The notes: generated by a model not told the origin, from the letters alone. Positions 51,866-62,121 are shown, numbered from the stretch's first letter. The stretch is DNA of 64,000 nt from an uncultured Draconibacterium sp. (GCF_963675585.1 NZ_OY776411.1:67001-131000), one strand, 5' to 3'. A program made the numbers and translations.

Positions 51866-53302
51866 ATGAATCCCAATCTTCTAAAATTATTAACATTCTG
51901 GTTCCTACTCATTTATTTCAATACGCCGGCGCAGGAGATATGGCGCGAAAGTTTTGATGTTTCCGACAAAGGAATTTGGGGCGATGCGAACCTGTCTGTT
52001 ATTCAATCCGACTTTGAAAACATCTCCCAATGGATCCTTGATTATTCGAACGCTGTGTTAGACGACAACGACGATTACGCAAAAACCGTATCAACTTCGG
52101 GTGGAAGATTCGAATGCAAAGACACAAATGGCGAAGTAGTTTGGCGCTCCGTTTGGATTGATATTTCAGACTATAAAAATTGCACCATTCAACTAAACGC
52201 TGCAGAAACCGGAAGTGGTGCCAACCAAGATACAAAATACCTAAAAGCTTATTTCAGAATAGACAACAGCGAAGAAATCCTGTTTGAAACCAATGGTATA
52301 AATATTGGAAACTGGGGCTCAGCCCTTGCCACACAGACCAACTTAAACGGGAACCAACTTCAGATTGTTGTGCACATGAATAACCATTACGCCGGAGACA
52401 AAGTAATTCTGGATGAAGTGCTAGTTAGTGGCGAAGAAAAAAATCCAATTGTAATAAATTCAGGCGATGTGCTGCTGAATGAAGTACTTTTCAACCCGGT
52501 TCCCGATGGTGAAGATTATATTGAAATTTACAATAACTCCGAGAAACAAATTCCACTAAATAAACTTTACCTGGCCTCGCGCGATGCTAATTTCGAACTC
52601 ACACAAGTTTATCCGCTTAGCAATGAAAAACGTGTAATTGAACCCGAAAGTTACCTGGCCCTCACCAGGGATACAAACGGTGTATTTCCTTGGTTTACCA
52701 TCGAGTACCCGGCTTGTTTCCTGCAAATGGACAAGTTCCCATCCTTCAACAACGACGAAGATTATGTGGTACTTTTGAATAACAATATGGAAATTGTTGA
52801 TGAGTTTTATTACAACGAAAAAATGCATCTGCCATTGTTGTTCGATCGGGAAGGAATTTCACTGGAACGCATTTCGTTTTCGGAAAACACAAACGAACAA
52901 AGTAACTGGCATTCGGCTTCCACCGAGTCGGGCTACGGTACACCGGGCTATAAAAACTCACAATTTGAAAATGAAACAAACAAAGTGCAAGTTACTTTTG
53001 AACCGGAAGCTTTTTCGCCCAATAACGACGGCTACAATGATATTTACACCATAAATTTTAAACTCGACCAACCCGGCTATCTTGCCAATATCTGGATTTT
53101 TGATTCATCGGGAAGAATGGTTATGCAACTTTGTAAAAACAATATTCTGGGTACCTCGGACCAAATCAAATGGAATGGCGAAGATAAAAATGGCCAACGC
53201 CAGCAATTGGGCGCCTACATTGTATTGGTTGAGGTATTCAATCCTAAAGGTTATGTTAAACAATTTAAAGATGGTGTGGTTTTGACTTCGATATTAGATT
53301 AA
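51866..53302 (+). CDS. Secreted LTD-domain protein with CHU_C/gliding-type C-terminus
   Basis: 478 aa from the ATG at 51866 (MNPNLLKLLTFWFLL, signal peptide to about residue 23, ending NTPAQ). An earlier in-frame ATG at 51824 is less likely. Residues about 30-195 form a jelly-roll-like domain with acidic sequence; a lamin-tail domain follows (LLNEVLFNPVPDGEDYIEIY to about 325). The C-terminus (FSPNNDGYNDIYTINF, then DSSGRMVM and GAYIVLVEV) is the gliding-motility-type CHU_C sorting/structural domain of Bacteroidota. Probably surface-exposed or secreted by type IX secretion. No catalytic motif seen. Confidence 0.85.
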   Translation: MNPNLLKLLTFWFLLIYFNTPAQEIWRESFDVSDKGIWGDANLSVIQSDFENISQWILDYSNAVLDDNDDYAKTVSTSGGRFECKDTNGEVVWRSVWIDISDYKNCTIQLNAAETGSGANQDTKYLKAYFRIDNSEEILFETNGINIGNWGSALATQTNLNGNQLQIVVHMNNHYAGDKVILDEVLVSGEEKNPIVINSGDVLLNEVLFNPVPDGEDYIEIYNNSEKQIPLNKLYLASRDANFELTQVYPLSNEKRVIEPESYLALTRDTNGVFPWFTIEYPACFLQMDKFPSFNNDEDYVVLLNNNMEIVDEFYYNEKMHLPLLFDREGISLERISFSENTNEQSNWHSASTESGYGTPGYKNSQFENETNKVQVTFEPEAFSPNNDGYNDIYTINFKLDQPGYLANIWIFDSSGRMVMQLCKNNILGTSDQIKWNGEDKNGQRQQLGAYIVLVEVFNPKGYVKQFKDGVVLTSILD

Positions 53303-53372
53303 AAAATGTAATTTAATCCTAAAAAAGAGACCAACTATTTGATTTCAGACTAACAAGAATCACACAAAATAC

Positions 53373-54842
53373 ATGAAACGAAATTTTTTCTATTTCGCCT
53401 GGCGGGAATTTACGCGATCGGCGACGATGAACAGAAACATGGCTACCAAAGGAATTCTAATTTTCTTTGCCATTTACTTTTCGCTTGTAGCACTTTTTAT
53501 GGGCTTCAATTTAAGCGAAACCTTAGCCAAATCGAATCCCGACAACCAAATTTCGGCATTCAACGCGCTGGTTTTTATATATGTTGGATTTGAGCTGGTG
53601 CTTCGAATTATGATACAAAATCTGCCAACCTTTGGATTTCAACCATTTCTAATTATTCCGGTAAAACGCAAACGAATTGCACGTTACATGTTAAACAAAT
53701 CGTTGTTGCATTTTTTTAATGTACTTCCGCTGTTTTTACTGGTTCCGTTTGTACTCCGAACAGCAGTTTTTCAGTTAGAGACACCGGTTTTAATTGCCTG
53801 GCTGGCATCGCTGTTTTTTATGATTTTTGTGAATCATTTTTTGGCCATTTACATTAAATGGCGAACCAACGAATCAAATATTTTATTTTATGCGTTTCTG
53901 GCATTGGCTGCCGGAATAACAGCCACTAATTATTTCAAAATTTTTGATTTCGCAGCGGCCTTCGGGCAACTCTTCGATTTTGTAATTGCAAATCCTGCTG
54001 CAGTGGTGATTTTCCCGGTTCTTATTGCTGCACTCTACTTTTTAAATCAGCAATATATAAATAGCCGCTTTTACCTCGACGAAATTTCGCAAAAGAAAAA
54101 AGAAGGAACAACACACGATTTTTCGTGGCTTAACAACGTTGGAGAATACGGAAAAATGCTTTCGCTGGAAGTTAAAATGCTAACCCGCAACAAACGACCA
54201 CGAAACACAGTAACCATGTCAATACTATTTATTTTTTACGGACTTTTACTCTACAAAGATCATGGTTCAGGTACACCTGAAGTAATATTTGTTTTTGGCG
54301 GTATGTTTATGACCGGTATTTTTAGCATGATGTACGGGCAATTCTTTCCGGCCTGGCACAGTCGGTATTATCCGCTATTAATGGCGCAAAACGTTAAAAT
54401 GAAACAGGTTTTACAATCCGCCTTTTTTCTGATGGCTGTTACAAACCTCATTTTTTATCTGCTTTCACTTGGCTACATGTACATCGACCCAAAAGTACTT
54501 TACATTCATTTTGTGGTGATGCTTTACAACGTAGGAGTAAATACCTGGGTAATATTTGCACTGGGTTTAAACAGCAAAAAAGCAATCGATCTCGATCAAC
54601 GTGCCATGTTTAATTACCAGGGAATGAGTGCTAGCAACTGGCTAATGATGTTCCCCATTTTATTTGGACCAATGGCTGCTTTTGGATTAATGAGCCTGGC
54701 CTTTGGGAACATTGTCGCCTATGTAATTTTTGGAGTACTGGGAGCAATCGGAATTATACTTCACCCTCGCCTAATCGACTATTTTACCAAACAATATTTA
54801 AAACGAAAACACAAGATGATAGCCGGCTACAAAGCGACCTAG
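53373..54842 (+). CDS. ABC exporter permease, DUF5687 family
   Basis: 489 aa polytopic membrane protein with 12 or so hydrophobic segments. It opens MKRNFFYFAWREFTRSATM and has a conserved central loop (VKMLTRNKRPRNTVTMSILF). DUF5687 proteins form the membrane half of ABC exporters in Bacteroidota. The ATPase gene follows about 120 bp later on the same strand, which supports the pairing. Substrate unknown. Confidence 0.85.
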   Translation: MKRNFFYFAWREFTRSATMNRNMATKGILIFFAIYFSLVALFMGFNLSETLAKSNPDNQISAFNALVFIYVGFELVLRIMIQNLPTFGFQPFLIIPVKRKRIARYMLNKSLLHFFNVLPLFLLVPFVLRTAVFQLETPVLIAWLASLFFMIFVNHFLAIYIKWRTNESNILFYAFLALAAGITATNYFKIFDFAAAFGQLFDFVIANPAAVVIFPVLIAALYFLNQQYINSRFYLDEISQKKKEGTTHDFSWLNNVGEYGKMLSLEVKMLTRNKRPRNTVTMSILFIFYGLLLYKDHGSGTPEVIFVFGGMFMTGIFSMMYGQFFPAWHSRYYPLLMAQNVKMKQVLQSAFFLMAVTNLIFYLLSLGYMYIDPKVLYIHFVVMLYNVGVNTWVIFALGLNSKKAIDLDQRAMFNYQGMSASNWLMMFPILFGPMAAFGLMSLAFGNIVAYVIFGVLGAIGIILHPRLIDYFTKQYLKRKHKMIAGYKAT

Positions 54843-54960
54843 CGAAAGGGAAAGGAAAAAGGCAAATGCTGAAAGCGAATAATAATTAATCAATAAGCAA
54901 TAATAAAGTCAGGGTGTCAGAGTCTTCGTGCTTCCAGCTTCCGGCTTCAAACTTTTAAAT

Positions 54961-55689
54961 ATGATACACGCAATAAATCTACAAAAAGAATACAACGGAA
55001 CTACCGTATTAAATTTGGCAGAACTCAAGGTTGAAAAAGGACAGGTATTCGGCTTGGTTGGAAATAACGGAGCCGGAAAAACCACTTTATTTTCGCTGGT
55101 TCTTGACCTGATTAGAGCCAGCCGCGGAAAGGTTTTAATTAACGATATTCCGGTGGCAAAATCGGAGGACTGGAAAGAATTGGTTTCGGCCTACATCGAC
55201 GAAAGTTTTACAATTGGATACTTAACTCCCGATGAATATTTTAGTTTTATTGGCGAATTGCGGGGCATGAATCCAAAAGATGTTTCCAATTTTCTGGAAG
55301 CTTACACCGATTTTTTCAAAGACGAGATCATTGGAAAAAAGAAATTCATTCGCGACCTATCAAAAGGAAATCAGAAAAAAGTAGGTGTTGTGGGTGCTTT
55401 AATGGGCAATCCCGAGGTTATTATTTTGGATGAACCTTTTGCAAATCTCGATCCATCGTCGCAATACCAGCTGCGAAACATTATTAAAGAATTTGCCCGG
55501 CAAAAAGAAAAAACCTTACTGATATCGAGTCACGACCTGGACCATGTTGCCGATGTTTGTTCGCGTATTGTAATTCTCGAAAAAGGCGAAATTGTTCGCG
55601 ATGTGGAAAAAACAGACTCAACGCTTGCTGAACTCGAAGAATTTTTCACAGGTGTTAAAGCCCAACCTGATTTTTTGGAAGAACTGTAA
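54961..55689 (+). CDS. ABC transporter ATP-binding protein
   Basis: 242 aa. ATG at 54961 (MIHAINLQKEYN) chosen; the ORF begins earlier at 54928 in non-coding sequence. Walker A GNNGAGKTT, Q-loop region near SAYIDESFTIGYLTPDEY, signature LSKGNQKKVG, Walker B VIILDEPFANLD and His-switch SSHD are all present. It is the partner of the DUF5687 permease encoded just upstream; together they would form an export system. Substrate unknown. Confidence 0.93.
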   Translation: MIHAINLQKEYNGTTVLNLAELKVEKGQVFGLVGNNGAGKTTLFSLVLDLIRASRGKVLINDIPVAKSEDWKELVSAYIDESFTIGYLTPDEYFSFIGELRGMNPKDVSNFLEAYTDFFKDEIIGKKKFIRDLSKGNQKKVGVVGALMGNPEVIILDEPFANLDPSSQYQLRNIIKEFARQKEKTLLISSHDLDHVADVCSRIVILEKGEIVRDVEKTDSTLAELEEFFTGVKAQPDFLEEL

Positions 55690-55794
55690 CTTATTATGCT
55701 TCAAATAGGATGCTACTACACTTTATAAAAGCAGTATAGGAATAAGCAAGATTTTTACTTAAATTTATCTTCCTTAAAAATTGTGCACTTAAGT

Positions 55795-56265
55795 ATGGAA
55801 AACCAAGAAGCTAACGTAAACCAGGCCTATTCGAAAATGGCACAGTTGTGCAGCCGCTCGGAGCAATGCTCCACCGACATCCGAAAGAAGATTTTAGCCT
55901 ACGAAATAGTTGATGAAATAGTTGATGAAATAATCGAGAAACTGATCGAAGAAAAATACATCGACGACAAACGTTATGTACGCGCGTATGTAAACGACAA
56001 ATTCAAAATAAATAAATGGGGCAAAATTAAAATGCGTTATTATTTAAAAATGAAAGGTCTGTCGGATGAAACAATCGAATACGGTTTGGAAAACATTGAC
56101 GAAGAAAAATACAAAACGCTTTTGGTAAAAACCATGAAAACCAAAGCCAAAACCATTAAATCGAAAGATAAATTTCAGAAAATGGGACAAGTAATCCGTT
56201 ATGCCCAAAACCGTGGTTTCGAACCCGAACTGATTCATCGTTATATGAATCTGGCACTGGAATAG
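55795..56265 (+). CDS. recX: RecX family regulatory protein
   Basis: Modulates RecA filaments in most bacteria. 156 aa of three-helix repeats (CSRSEQCSTDIRKKIL, then EEKYIDDKRYVRAYVNDKFK with the conserved YIDD-RY, then YLKMKGLSDETIEYGLENI). A 12-bp exact tandem duplication at 55903-55926 inserts an extra EIVD in the second helix. Start at 55795 chosen over an ATG four codons earlier. recA is not adjacent. Confidence 0.87.
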   Translation: MENQEANVNQAYSKMAQLCSRSEQCSTDIRKKILAYEIVDEIVDEIIEKLIEEKYIDDKRYVRAYVNDKFKINKWGKIKMRYYLKMKGLSDETIEYGLENIDEEKYKTLLVKTMKTKAKTIKSKDKFQKMGQVIRYAQNRGFEPELIHRYMNLALE

Positions 56266-56343
56266 CTGCGAGCAACAATTTAGTACGTCATTCCCTCTGT
56301 CATCTGACGGATTCAGAATCTGATAAGATCATACAAAAGAATT

Positions 56344-56370
56344 AGATGCTGAATCAAGTTCAGCATGACG
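56344..56370. repeat. Dispersed palindromic repeat, copy 3
   Basis: AGATGCTGAA-tcaag-TTCAGCATGACG, 28 bp before the prfB -7 element. Family of 46458 and 50721. Confidence 0.7.
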
Positions 56371-56397
56371 TTTCAACAATTCTCCAAATAATCTTGC

Positions 56398-56405
56398 TAC
56401 CTTTG
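56398..56405 (+). promoter_or_regulatory. prfB promoter -7 element
   Basis: TACCTTTG fits TAnnTTTG, 27 bp before the prfB ATG at 56432. No good -33 element. Confidence 0.55.
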
Positions 56406-56431
56406 CAATCCATTCTTAAAAATAAAAATTA

Positions 56432-57521
56432 ATGATATTAAAAGACCAGGTAAAAGACCTAGTTGAGCGCCGGGATGCGCTGAGGAGGCATCTTTGACTA
56501 CGATGCAAAATTAATTTCACTACAAGAGGAAGAACTCAAAACCCAGGATCCTGAATTCTGGAACAATCCAAAAGAAGCAGAAGTCCAGATGAAAAAAATC
56601 CGCACCATAAAAGTGTGGACTGATGGATACAAAAAAGTAAACGAGGCTGTTGAAGACTTTCTGGTGCTCTACGAATTTTTCGAAATGGAAGAGGCCAGCG
56701 AAGACGAAGTGGATCAATCGTTTGCCGACACTTTAACTCTGATTGAAGAGCTGGAAGCCAAAAACATGCTTCGGAAAGAAGAAGATCATTTAGGTGCCGT
56801 TTTACGAATAAACGCGGGCGCCGGTGGTACCGAAAGTAACGACTGGGCAGAAATGTTATTTAGAATGTACTCGCGCTGGATTGAAAAAAACGGCTACAAA
56901 ATGAAGATTGCCGACATGCAAAACGGCGATGAAGTGGGAATAAAAAGCTGCACCATCGAAATTGAAGGCGAGTTTGCTTATGGCTATTTAAAAAGCGAAA
57001 ACGGCGTTCACCGTCTGGTTCGACTCTCGCCTTTTAATGCACAAAACAAACGAATGACATCGTTTACCTCGGTTTATGTTGCGCCACTAATCGACGACAC
57101 CATCGAGATTGAAGTAAATCCGGCCGATATTACCTGGGATACTTTCCGAAGTGGAGGCGCCGGCGGACAGAACGTAAACAAAGTAGAAACCGGTGTTCGT
57201 TTGCGGCATGCTCCTTCGGGCATTATTATCGAAAACACCGAAAGTCGTTCGCAGTTGGGCAACAAAGAAAATGCACTGCGTTTGCTTAAATCGCAGTTGT
57301 ACGAAGAGGAACTCCGCAAGCGGCATGAAAAAACGGCTGCCATTGAATCGCAAAAGAAAAAAATCGAGTGGGGATCGCAAATCAGATCGTACGTTTTACA
57401 ACCCTACAAATTGGTAAAAGACGTGCGTACCAATTTCGAAACGGGAAATGTAAATGCCGTTCTCGATGGTGAACTTGATGGTTTTATAAAGGCCTTTTTA
57501 ATGGAATTTGGTGGTGAGTAA
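56432..57521 (+). CDS. prfB: Peptide chain release factor 2, programmed +1 frameshift
   Basis: Recognises UAA and UGA and releases the peptide. Read as join(56432..56494, 56496..57521), 362 aa. The zero frame is 21 codons and stops at TGA (56495-56497) in the context AGGAGG-CAT-CTT-TGA-C. Slipping one base forward on CTTT gives the full protein. This is the autoregulatory frameshift of RF2: when RF2 is scarce, UGA is read slowly and the shift is favoured. RF2 hallmarks: SPF in RLVRLSPFNAQ and GGQ in SGGAGGQNVNK. The AGGAGG upstream is a Shine-Dalgarno-like stimulator, notable in a lineage that rarely uses one for initiation. Confidence 0.96.
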
Positions 57522-57621
57522 CATCAAATTCTTACTCCTTTGCTTTTGGAAATTTGCACTCCTTTTCTGATATTGTGAAAAGATAAAATAGAATTATAAA
57601 CCGTTACAAAACCGGGCATAC

Positions 57622-59679
57622 ATGTATTCAAAAGAGAAATTTATTAATCGCGAAATAAGTTGGTTGTCTTTTAATGAAAGGGTTTTACAGGAAGCCGATG
57701 ATCCGAATACTCCCTTGTTCGAACGAATTCGTTTTATTGGTATCTTTTCCAATAACCTCGACGAATTTTTCAGGGTGCGTGTAGCCGCTGTTCGCAGGAT
57801 GGTGGCGCTGGGAAAGGACGAAGAGAACCTTTTGGGGAGCATGACTCCAAAAGAATTGCACAACCAGATTAAAAAGATAGTAAATCAACAGCAAAATAAG
57901 GTTCAAAAGATTTTCGCCAACATTTTGGACGAGTTGGAAGAAGAAGATATTTTCATGATAAATGAAAAGGAACTGAATGAAAAGCAGGGAAAAGTTGTAA
58001 AAAAATATTTTTACGACAAAGTACTGCCCAACCTGGTTCCCATTATGTTGCGAAAAAATAAGTTTCCTTATTTGCGCGACCGTTCAGCATACCTCGCATT
58101 CAAACTTTCGAAAAAAGAGGATCCAAGCGATTTTGCGTATTCGCTTATTCGGATTCCCGGTCGATCGGTTCCCCGCTTTTTTGTTTTGCCTAAAGAAAAC
58201 GAAAAGCAGTTTGTAATTATGATCGACGATATAATTCGTTACTGCGCCCGCGATATTTACTTTTATTTCGATTATGATGTGTACGAAGCTTATACCATAA
58301 AAATTACCCGCGATGCCGAGTTGGATATAGACGATGACATCTCGAAAAGTTTTATGGAAAAAATGAGCAGCAGTCTTAAAAACAGGAAAAAAGGAAAACC
58401 TGTTCGATTGATTTACGACGGTGAGATACCACAGGATCTGCTTGAGTTTCTGCTAAAAAAGATGAAAATGGCAGAAGGTAGCGATGCAGTGGCAGGTGGC
58501 AGGTACCACAATCAAAAAGATTTTATGAATTTCCCCGACATCGGGAAGAAAAAACATTACTACACCAAACTGCCGCCTTTTCGCCACAAGGATCTTCCAC
58601 CTTTTACAAGCGTGATGAAAGTAATGCGGCAAAAAGATGTAATGTTGCATTACCCTTATCAAACTTTTAATCACTTAATCGACTTTTTACGCGAGGCAGC
58701 CATCGATCCGCAGGTTAAAAACATTGGTCTTACAATTTACCGTGTTGCTGCCGATTCGAAAGTCGTAAATGCCCTGTTAAATGCGGTACGAAACGGAAAA
58801 AATGTAACGGTGGTAATTGAGCTCCAGGCCCGTTTCGACGAAGAAGCAAATATTTTCTGGTCGAATAAATTACAGGAAGAAGGAGCCAACGTTATAAATG
58901 GCGTTCCGGGAATGAAAGTACACAGTAAACTGGTGTGGGTTCAGCGAAAAGAGGAAGACCAGATGCGCAACTATGCATACATCGGAACCGGTAACTTTCA
59001 TGAAGGAACAGCGCGTGTGTATGCCGATGAAGGTTTGCTTACTGCCGATCCACGCCTGGCTGACGAAGTGGAGAAAGTATTCGAATTCTTCAATCAAAAC
59101 TACAAACATTACAGCTACGAGCACCTTGTGGTAAGTCCTTTTGTAATGCGCAAACATTTCGAAAAAAATATCGACCGCGAGATACAACTGGCCAAACAAG
59201 GTAAACCCGCCTGGATGACCTTGAAAATGAACAGCCTCATCGATCCTAAAATGATGAAAAAAATATATGAAGCTGCTTCGTCCGGCGTGCAGGTAAAACT
59301 TATTGTTCGTGGAATTTTTGGTTTGCAAATAGGCTTAAACGGCTACAGCGAAAACATAACAGCAATTAGTATTGTAGATAAATACCTGGAACATTCGCGC
59401 ATTTTCCTTTTTGGTGCCGGTGGCGAAGAGAAAATGTACATTTCGTCGGCTGACTGGATGCCTCGTAACCTGAACCGACGAATTGAAGTGGCTTGCCCGA
59501 TATACGACGAAGAGATAAAACAGGAATTGAAAGAAATGCTGGAAATTCAACTTCGCGATAATTCCAAGTCGCGAATTCTGGATCCTGACCTTTCGAATCA
59601 TTATTCAAGACACAATTCGGGAGAAACATTCAGAGCGCAGGAAGATTATTACAATTACATTAAATCGTTAACAAATTAA
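57622..59679 (+). CDS. ppk1: Polyphosphate kinase 1
   Basis: Makes polyphosphate from ATP reversibly. 685 aa, four domains. N-terminal FINREISWLSFNERVLQEA, the head domain with EFFRVRVAAVRRM, and the two phospholipase-D-like catalytic domains with the His-containing motifs MKVHSKLVWVQRKEE and TGNFHEGTARVYADEG, then EHSRIFLFGAG and SSADWMPRNLNRRIEV. The autophosphorylated His is in VHSK. Stands alone, probably with its own promoter. Confidence 0.96.
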   Translation: MYSKEKFINREISWLSFNERVLQEADDPNTPLFERIRFIGIFSNNLDEFFRVRVAAVRRMVALGKDEENLLGSMTPKELHNQIKKIVNQQQNKVQKIFANILDELEEEDIFMINEKELNEKQGKVVKKYFYDKVLPNLVPIMLRKNKFPYLRDRSAYLAFKLSKKEDPSDFAYSLIRIPGRSVPRFFVLPKENEKQFVIMIDDIIRYCARDIYFYFDYDVYEAYTIKITRDAELDIDDDISKSFMEKMSSSLKNRKKGKPVRLIYDGEIPQDLLEFLLKKMKMAEGSDAVAGGRYHNQKDFMNFPDIGKKKHYYTKLPPFRHKDLPPFTSVMKVMRQKDVMLHYPYQTFNHLIDFLREAAIDPQVKNIGLTIYRVAADSKVVNALLNAVRNGKNVTVVIELQARFDEEANIFWSNKLQEEGANVINGVPGMKVHSKLVWVQRKEEDQMRNYAYIGTGNFHEGTARVYADEGLLTADPRLADEVEKVFEFFNQNYKHYSYEHLVVSPFVMRKHFEKNIDREIQLAKQGKPAWMTLKMNSLIDPKMMKKIYEAASSGVQVKLIVRGIFGLQIGLNGYSENITAISIVDKYLEHSRIFLFGAGGEEKMYISSADWMPRNLNRRIEVACPIYDEEIKQELKEMLEIQLRDNSKSRILDPDLSNHYSRHNSGETFRAQEDYYNYIKSLTN

Positions 59680-59747
59680 ACACCGGATAAGGTGAACCTT
59701 TTTATGATTCCTGTGTCATAATTGCTGAAAATTAAAAACGTTTTAAA

Positions 59748-60086
59748 ATGAAAATATACCACAATCCTCGGTGTTCGAAAAGCAGAAAAGGACTGCAATA
59801 TTTAGAAGAAAAAGGGTGCACATTTGAAATAGTCAAATACCTTGACGAAGGCATTGGCGAAACCGAATTGGCTGAACTGATTGCCAAGAGCGGGAAAAAC
59901 CCTTTTGATTTTGTTCGTCAGCACGAACAACAATACAAAGACGAATTTAAGGGCAAAGTTTTTAGCGACGAAGAATGGATAAAAGTACTTGTTAAAAATC
60001 CGAAGCTTTTACACCGCCCGATAATTGTAAACGGCGACAAAGTTGTTTTGGGAAATCCTCCCGAAAATATTGACGCGATTTTATAA
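59748..60086 (+). CDS. ArsC/Spx-family thioredoxin-fold protein
   Basis: 112 aa. Active-site NPRCSKSRKG with the catalytic Cys9 and a downstream HRPIIV with the conserved Arg, as in glutaredoxin-dependent arsenate reductases (ArsC) and their YffB/Spx relatives. No arsenical pump or ArsR regulator is near, so it may be a non-arsenic relative. Confident of family only. Confidence 0.82.
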   Translation: MKIYHNPRCSKSRKGLQYLEEKGCTFEIVKYLDEGIGETELAELIAKSGKNPFDFVRQHEQQYKDEFKGKVFSDEEWIKVLVKNPKLLHRPIIVNGDKVVLGNPPENIDAIL

Positions 60087-60127
60087 GATCACACAATGGA
60101 ACCGTCGAAACAAATGTTTTGGCGGTT

Positions 60128-61072
60128 CTATTGTAAATCACCAACAATTACCTGCAATTTTTTGGGAAGAATCTCAACATGAAACTGACTTTCGCCCAGT
60201 GCCTCGCCATCCACTTCTCCGGCCAAATCGCTTTGCGACGATATAAAAACTTCCTTCGCCTGAAAACAGGTCACATGCGAATCTTTGATGTAGCTGCCTG
60301 AGTACAAACCGGCCAGGTTGGTGAGAATTCCCCAAAAACCAATTTTTTTAATCACAGTTACATCAAAAATACCATTGTTGGGAATGGCATTCGGAGCTTG
60401 TTTCATCCCTCCACCGTTGTATTTACCAATGGCAACACTTAGCGAAAATAATAACTCTTCCACCGGATTTTTATCGATAAGTATTTTAACTTTTTGAACT
60501 TTGTACTGCAAAAAAGCAGCGAGTAAACTTTGTAAATACACCAACATTCCACTTCGCCCCTTTTCTTTAAGCGAATTTGCCTTCTGTGCAGTTAATGCAT
60601 CAAATCCAAAACCTGCCATATTAGAGAAATACCTTTGCTGCTCCACCCCACCCTGCGAGTAGCCAAGTTTACCAACATCCTGAAACAATGTTTTTTGCTC
60701 CACGATTTTTTCAACTGCACTTGCATATGCATTCGGAATTCCAAAGGTTTTTATCCAGTCGTTTCCAGTTCCAACCGGAATCATCCCAATCAAAACCTGC
60801 TCAGGCGGCACCACCTTTTGCAGAAATACGCCGTTAACCACTTCGTTTAATGTGCCATCGCCACCGGCAACAATAAAATGCCTGCATCCATTTTCAACGG
60901 CTTCTTTTGCCAGCTGAATCGCATGTTTTGGAAACTCTGAAACAATAAGTGAGTAGTTAAAATTCTGAGACTGCAACAGCTTTTCAATCTGATCCAAATC
61001 TCTTTTTCCTCTTCCTCCTCCGGAATGCGGATTTAGGAGCAAAGTCCATTTAGTCTGATCTGTTTTATTCAT
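60128..61072 (-). CDS. Diacylglycerol/lipid kinase family protein
   Basis: 314 aa cytosolic lipid kinase of the DagK/YegS family. NPHSGGGRGKRD at the N-terminus, the catalytic GGDGTLNEVVNG, and VGTGNDWIKTFG. The C-terminal domain (VDGEALGESQFHVEILPKKL) carries the conserved DGE. Would phosphorylate diacylglycerol, sphingoid or related lipid. Converges on the ArsC-like gene. Confidence 0.92.
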   Translation of the reverse strand: MNKTDQTKWTLLLNPHSGGGRGKRDLDQIEKLLQSQNFNYSLIVSEFPKHAIQLAKEAVENGCRHFIVAGGDGTLNEVVNGVFLQKVVPPEQVLIGMIPVGTGNDWIKTFGIPNAYASAVEKIVEQKTLFQDVGKLGYSQGGVEQQRYFSNMAGFGFDALTAQKANSLKEKGRSGMLVYLQSLLAAFLQYKVQKVKILIDKNPVEELLFSLSVAIGKYNGGGMKQAPNAIPNNGIFDVTVIKKIGFWGILTNLAGLYSGSYIKDSHVTCFQAKEVFISSQSDLAGEVDGEALGESQFHVEILPKKLQVIVGDLQ

Positions 61073-61178
61073 CAGTTGATATTAGTTCGTTTGAAAGATA
61101 ATCATAATTCAGAAAAATTGCTCCTCCGTTTTAGCTCTCGTTTTGATTTACCATTTTCGTTTTTGAAAATTGGGCAAG

Positions 61179-61209
61179 AAAAAACCGGATGTACAACAAC
61201 CGGTTTTTT
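61179..61209 (-). terminator. Terminator of sucDC
   Basis: AAAAAACCGG pairs with CCGGTTTTTT across 11 nt, 20 bp after the sucD stop on the minus strand. Confidence 0.85.
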
Positions 61210-61228
61210 ACTATTGTAAGTTCAACTA

Positions 61229-62101
61229 TTACAATCCTAACTTCTCTTTAATCAAACCTGGGATTTCCGAAGGCTCTTTTGCCACCGGAACTCCTGCCGC
61301 ATTAAATGCTTTTACTTTTTCGGCAGCTGTTCCCGAGCCACTCGAAATAATTGCACCGGCATGTCCCATTCGTTTTCCGGGAGGTGCCGACTGGCCAGCA
61401 ATAAATGCCACAACGGGTTTGGTCATTTTTTCTTTTATAAATTTAGCTGCCTGCTCTTCTGCATCGCCGCCAATCTCGCCAATTACAACCACTGCATCGG
61501 TTTCAGGATCGTTTTCGTACATTTCGAGCAAATCGATAAAATACAAACCCGAAACCGAGTCTCCACCGATTCCCACACAAGTTGTCTGTCCCAGGCCGCT
61601 CTCGGTAAGCATATTAACCACCTCGTAGGTTAATGTACCCGAACGCGAGATCAATCCAATGTTTCCTTTTTTGAAAATCATTGCCGGAAGAATACCAATT
61701 AAACACTCGTCGGGAGTAATTAATCCGGGGCAGTTGGCGCCAACCAGTTTTGTGCCGTTACGTTTTAATACAGGAGTTACTTTAATCATATCCTGAACCG
61801 GAACATGCTCGGTAATACACACTACCAAATCAACTCCTGCATAGCTGGCTTCCAGAATGGCATCGCCTGCAAAAGGAGCCGGAACAAAAATTACGGATGC
61901 ATTTGCACCTGTTGCTTTAACTGCTTCTTCAACCGTATTAAAAACCGGAACACCTTCAACCTGCTGACCACCTTTCCCCGGAGAGATTCCGCCAACAATG
62001 TTTGTTCCGTAAGCTTTCATTTTACTGGTATGAAAAGCACCGTCTCTACCGGTAATTCCCTGTACAATTAACTTTGTATCTTTATTTATTAGAATACTCA
62101 T
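61229..62101 (-). CDS. sucD: Succinyl-CoA synthetase subunit alpha
   Basis: TCA-cycle enzyme: succinyl-CoA + NDP + Pi to succinate + NTP + CoA. 290 aa. CoA-binding fold at the N-terminus ([20 protein letters not shown]), the GIGGDSVSG loop and the active-site phosphohistidine in [11 protein letters not shown]. Co-transcribed with sucC, 20 bp downstream of its stop. Confidence 0.97.
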   Translation of the reverse strand: MSILINKDTKLIVQGITGRDGAFHTSKMKAYGTNIVGGISPGKGGQQVEGVPVFNTVEEAVKATGANASVIFVPAPFAGDAILEASYAGVDLVVCITEHVPVQDMIKVTPVLKRNGTKLVGANCPGLITPDECLIGILPAMIFKKGNIGLISRSGTLTYEVVNMLTESGLGQTTCVGIGGDSVSGLYFIDLLEMYENDPETDAVVVIGEIGGDAEEQAAKFIKEKMTKPVVAFIAGQSAPPGKRMGHAGAIISSGSGTAAEKVKAFNAAGVPVAKEPSEIPGLIKEKLGL

Positions 62102-62121
62102 CTCTTTTCACTTTTGACATT

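Noticed and set aside
56432-56500. prfB as a pseudogene with an early stop
   Set aside because: The TGA is in the classical RF2 programmed-frameshift context and the +1 frame gives a normal full-length protein.
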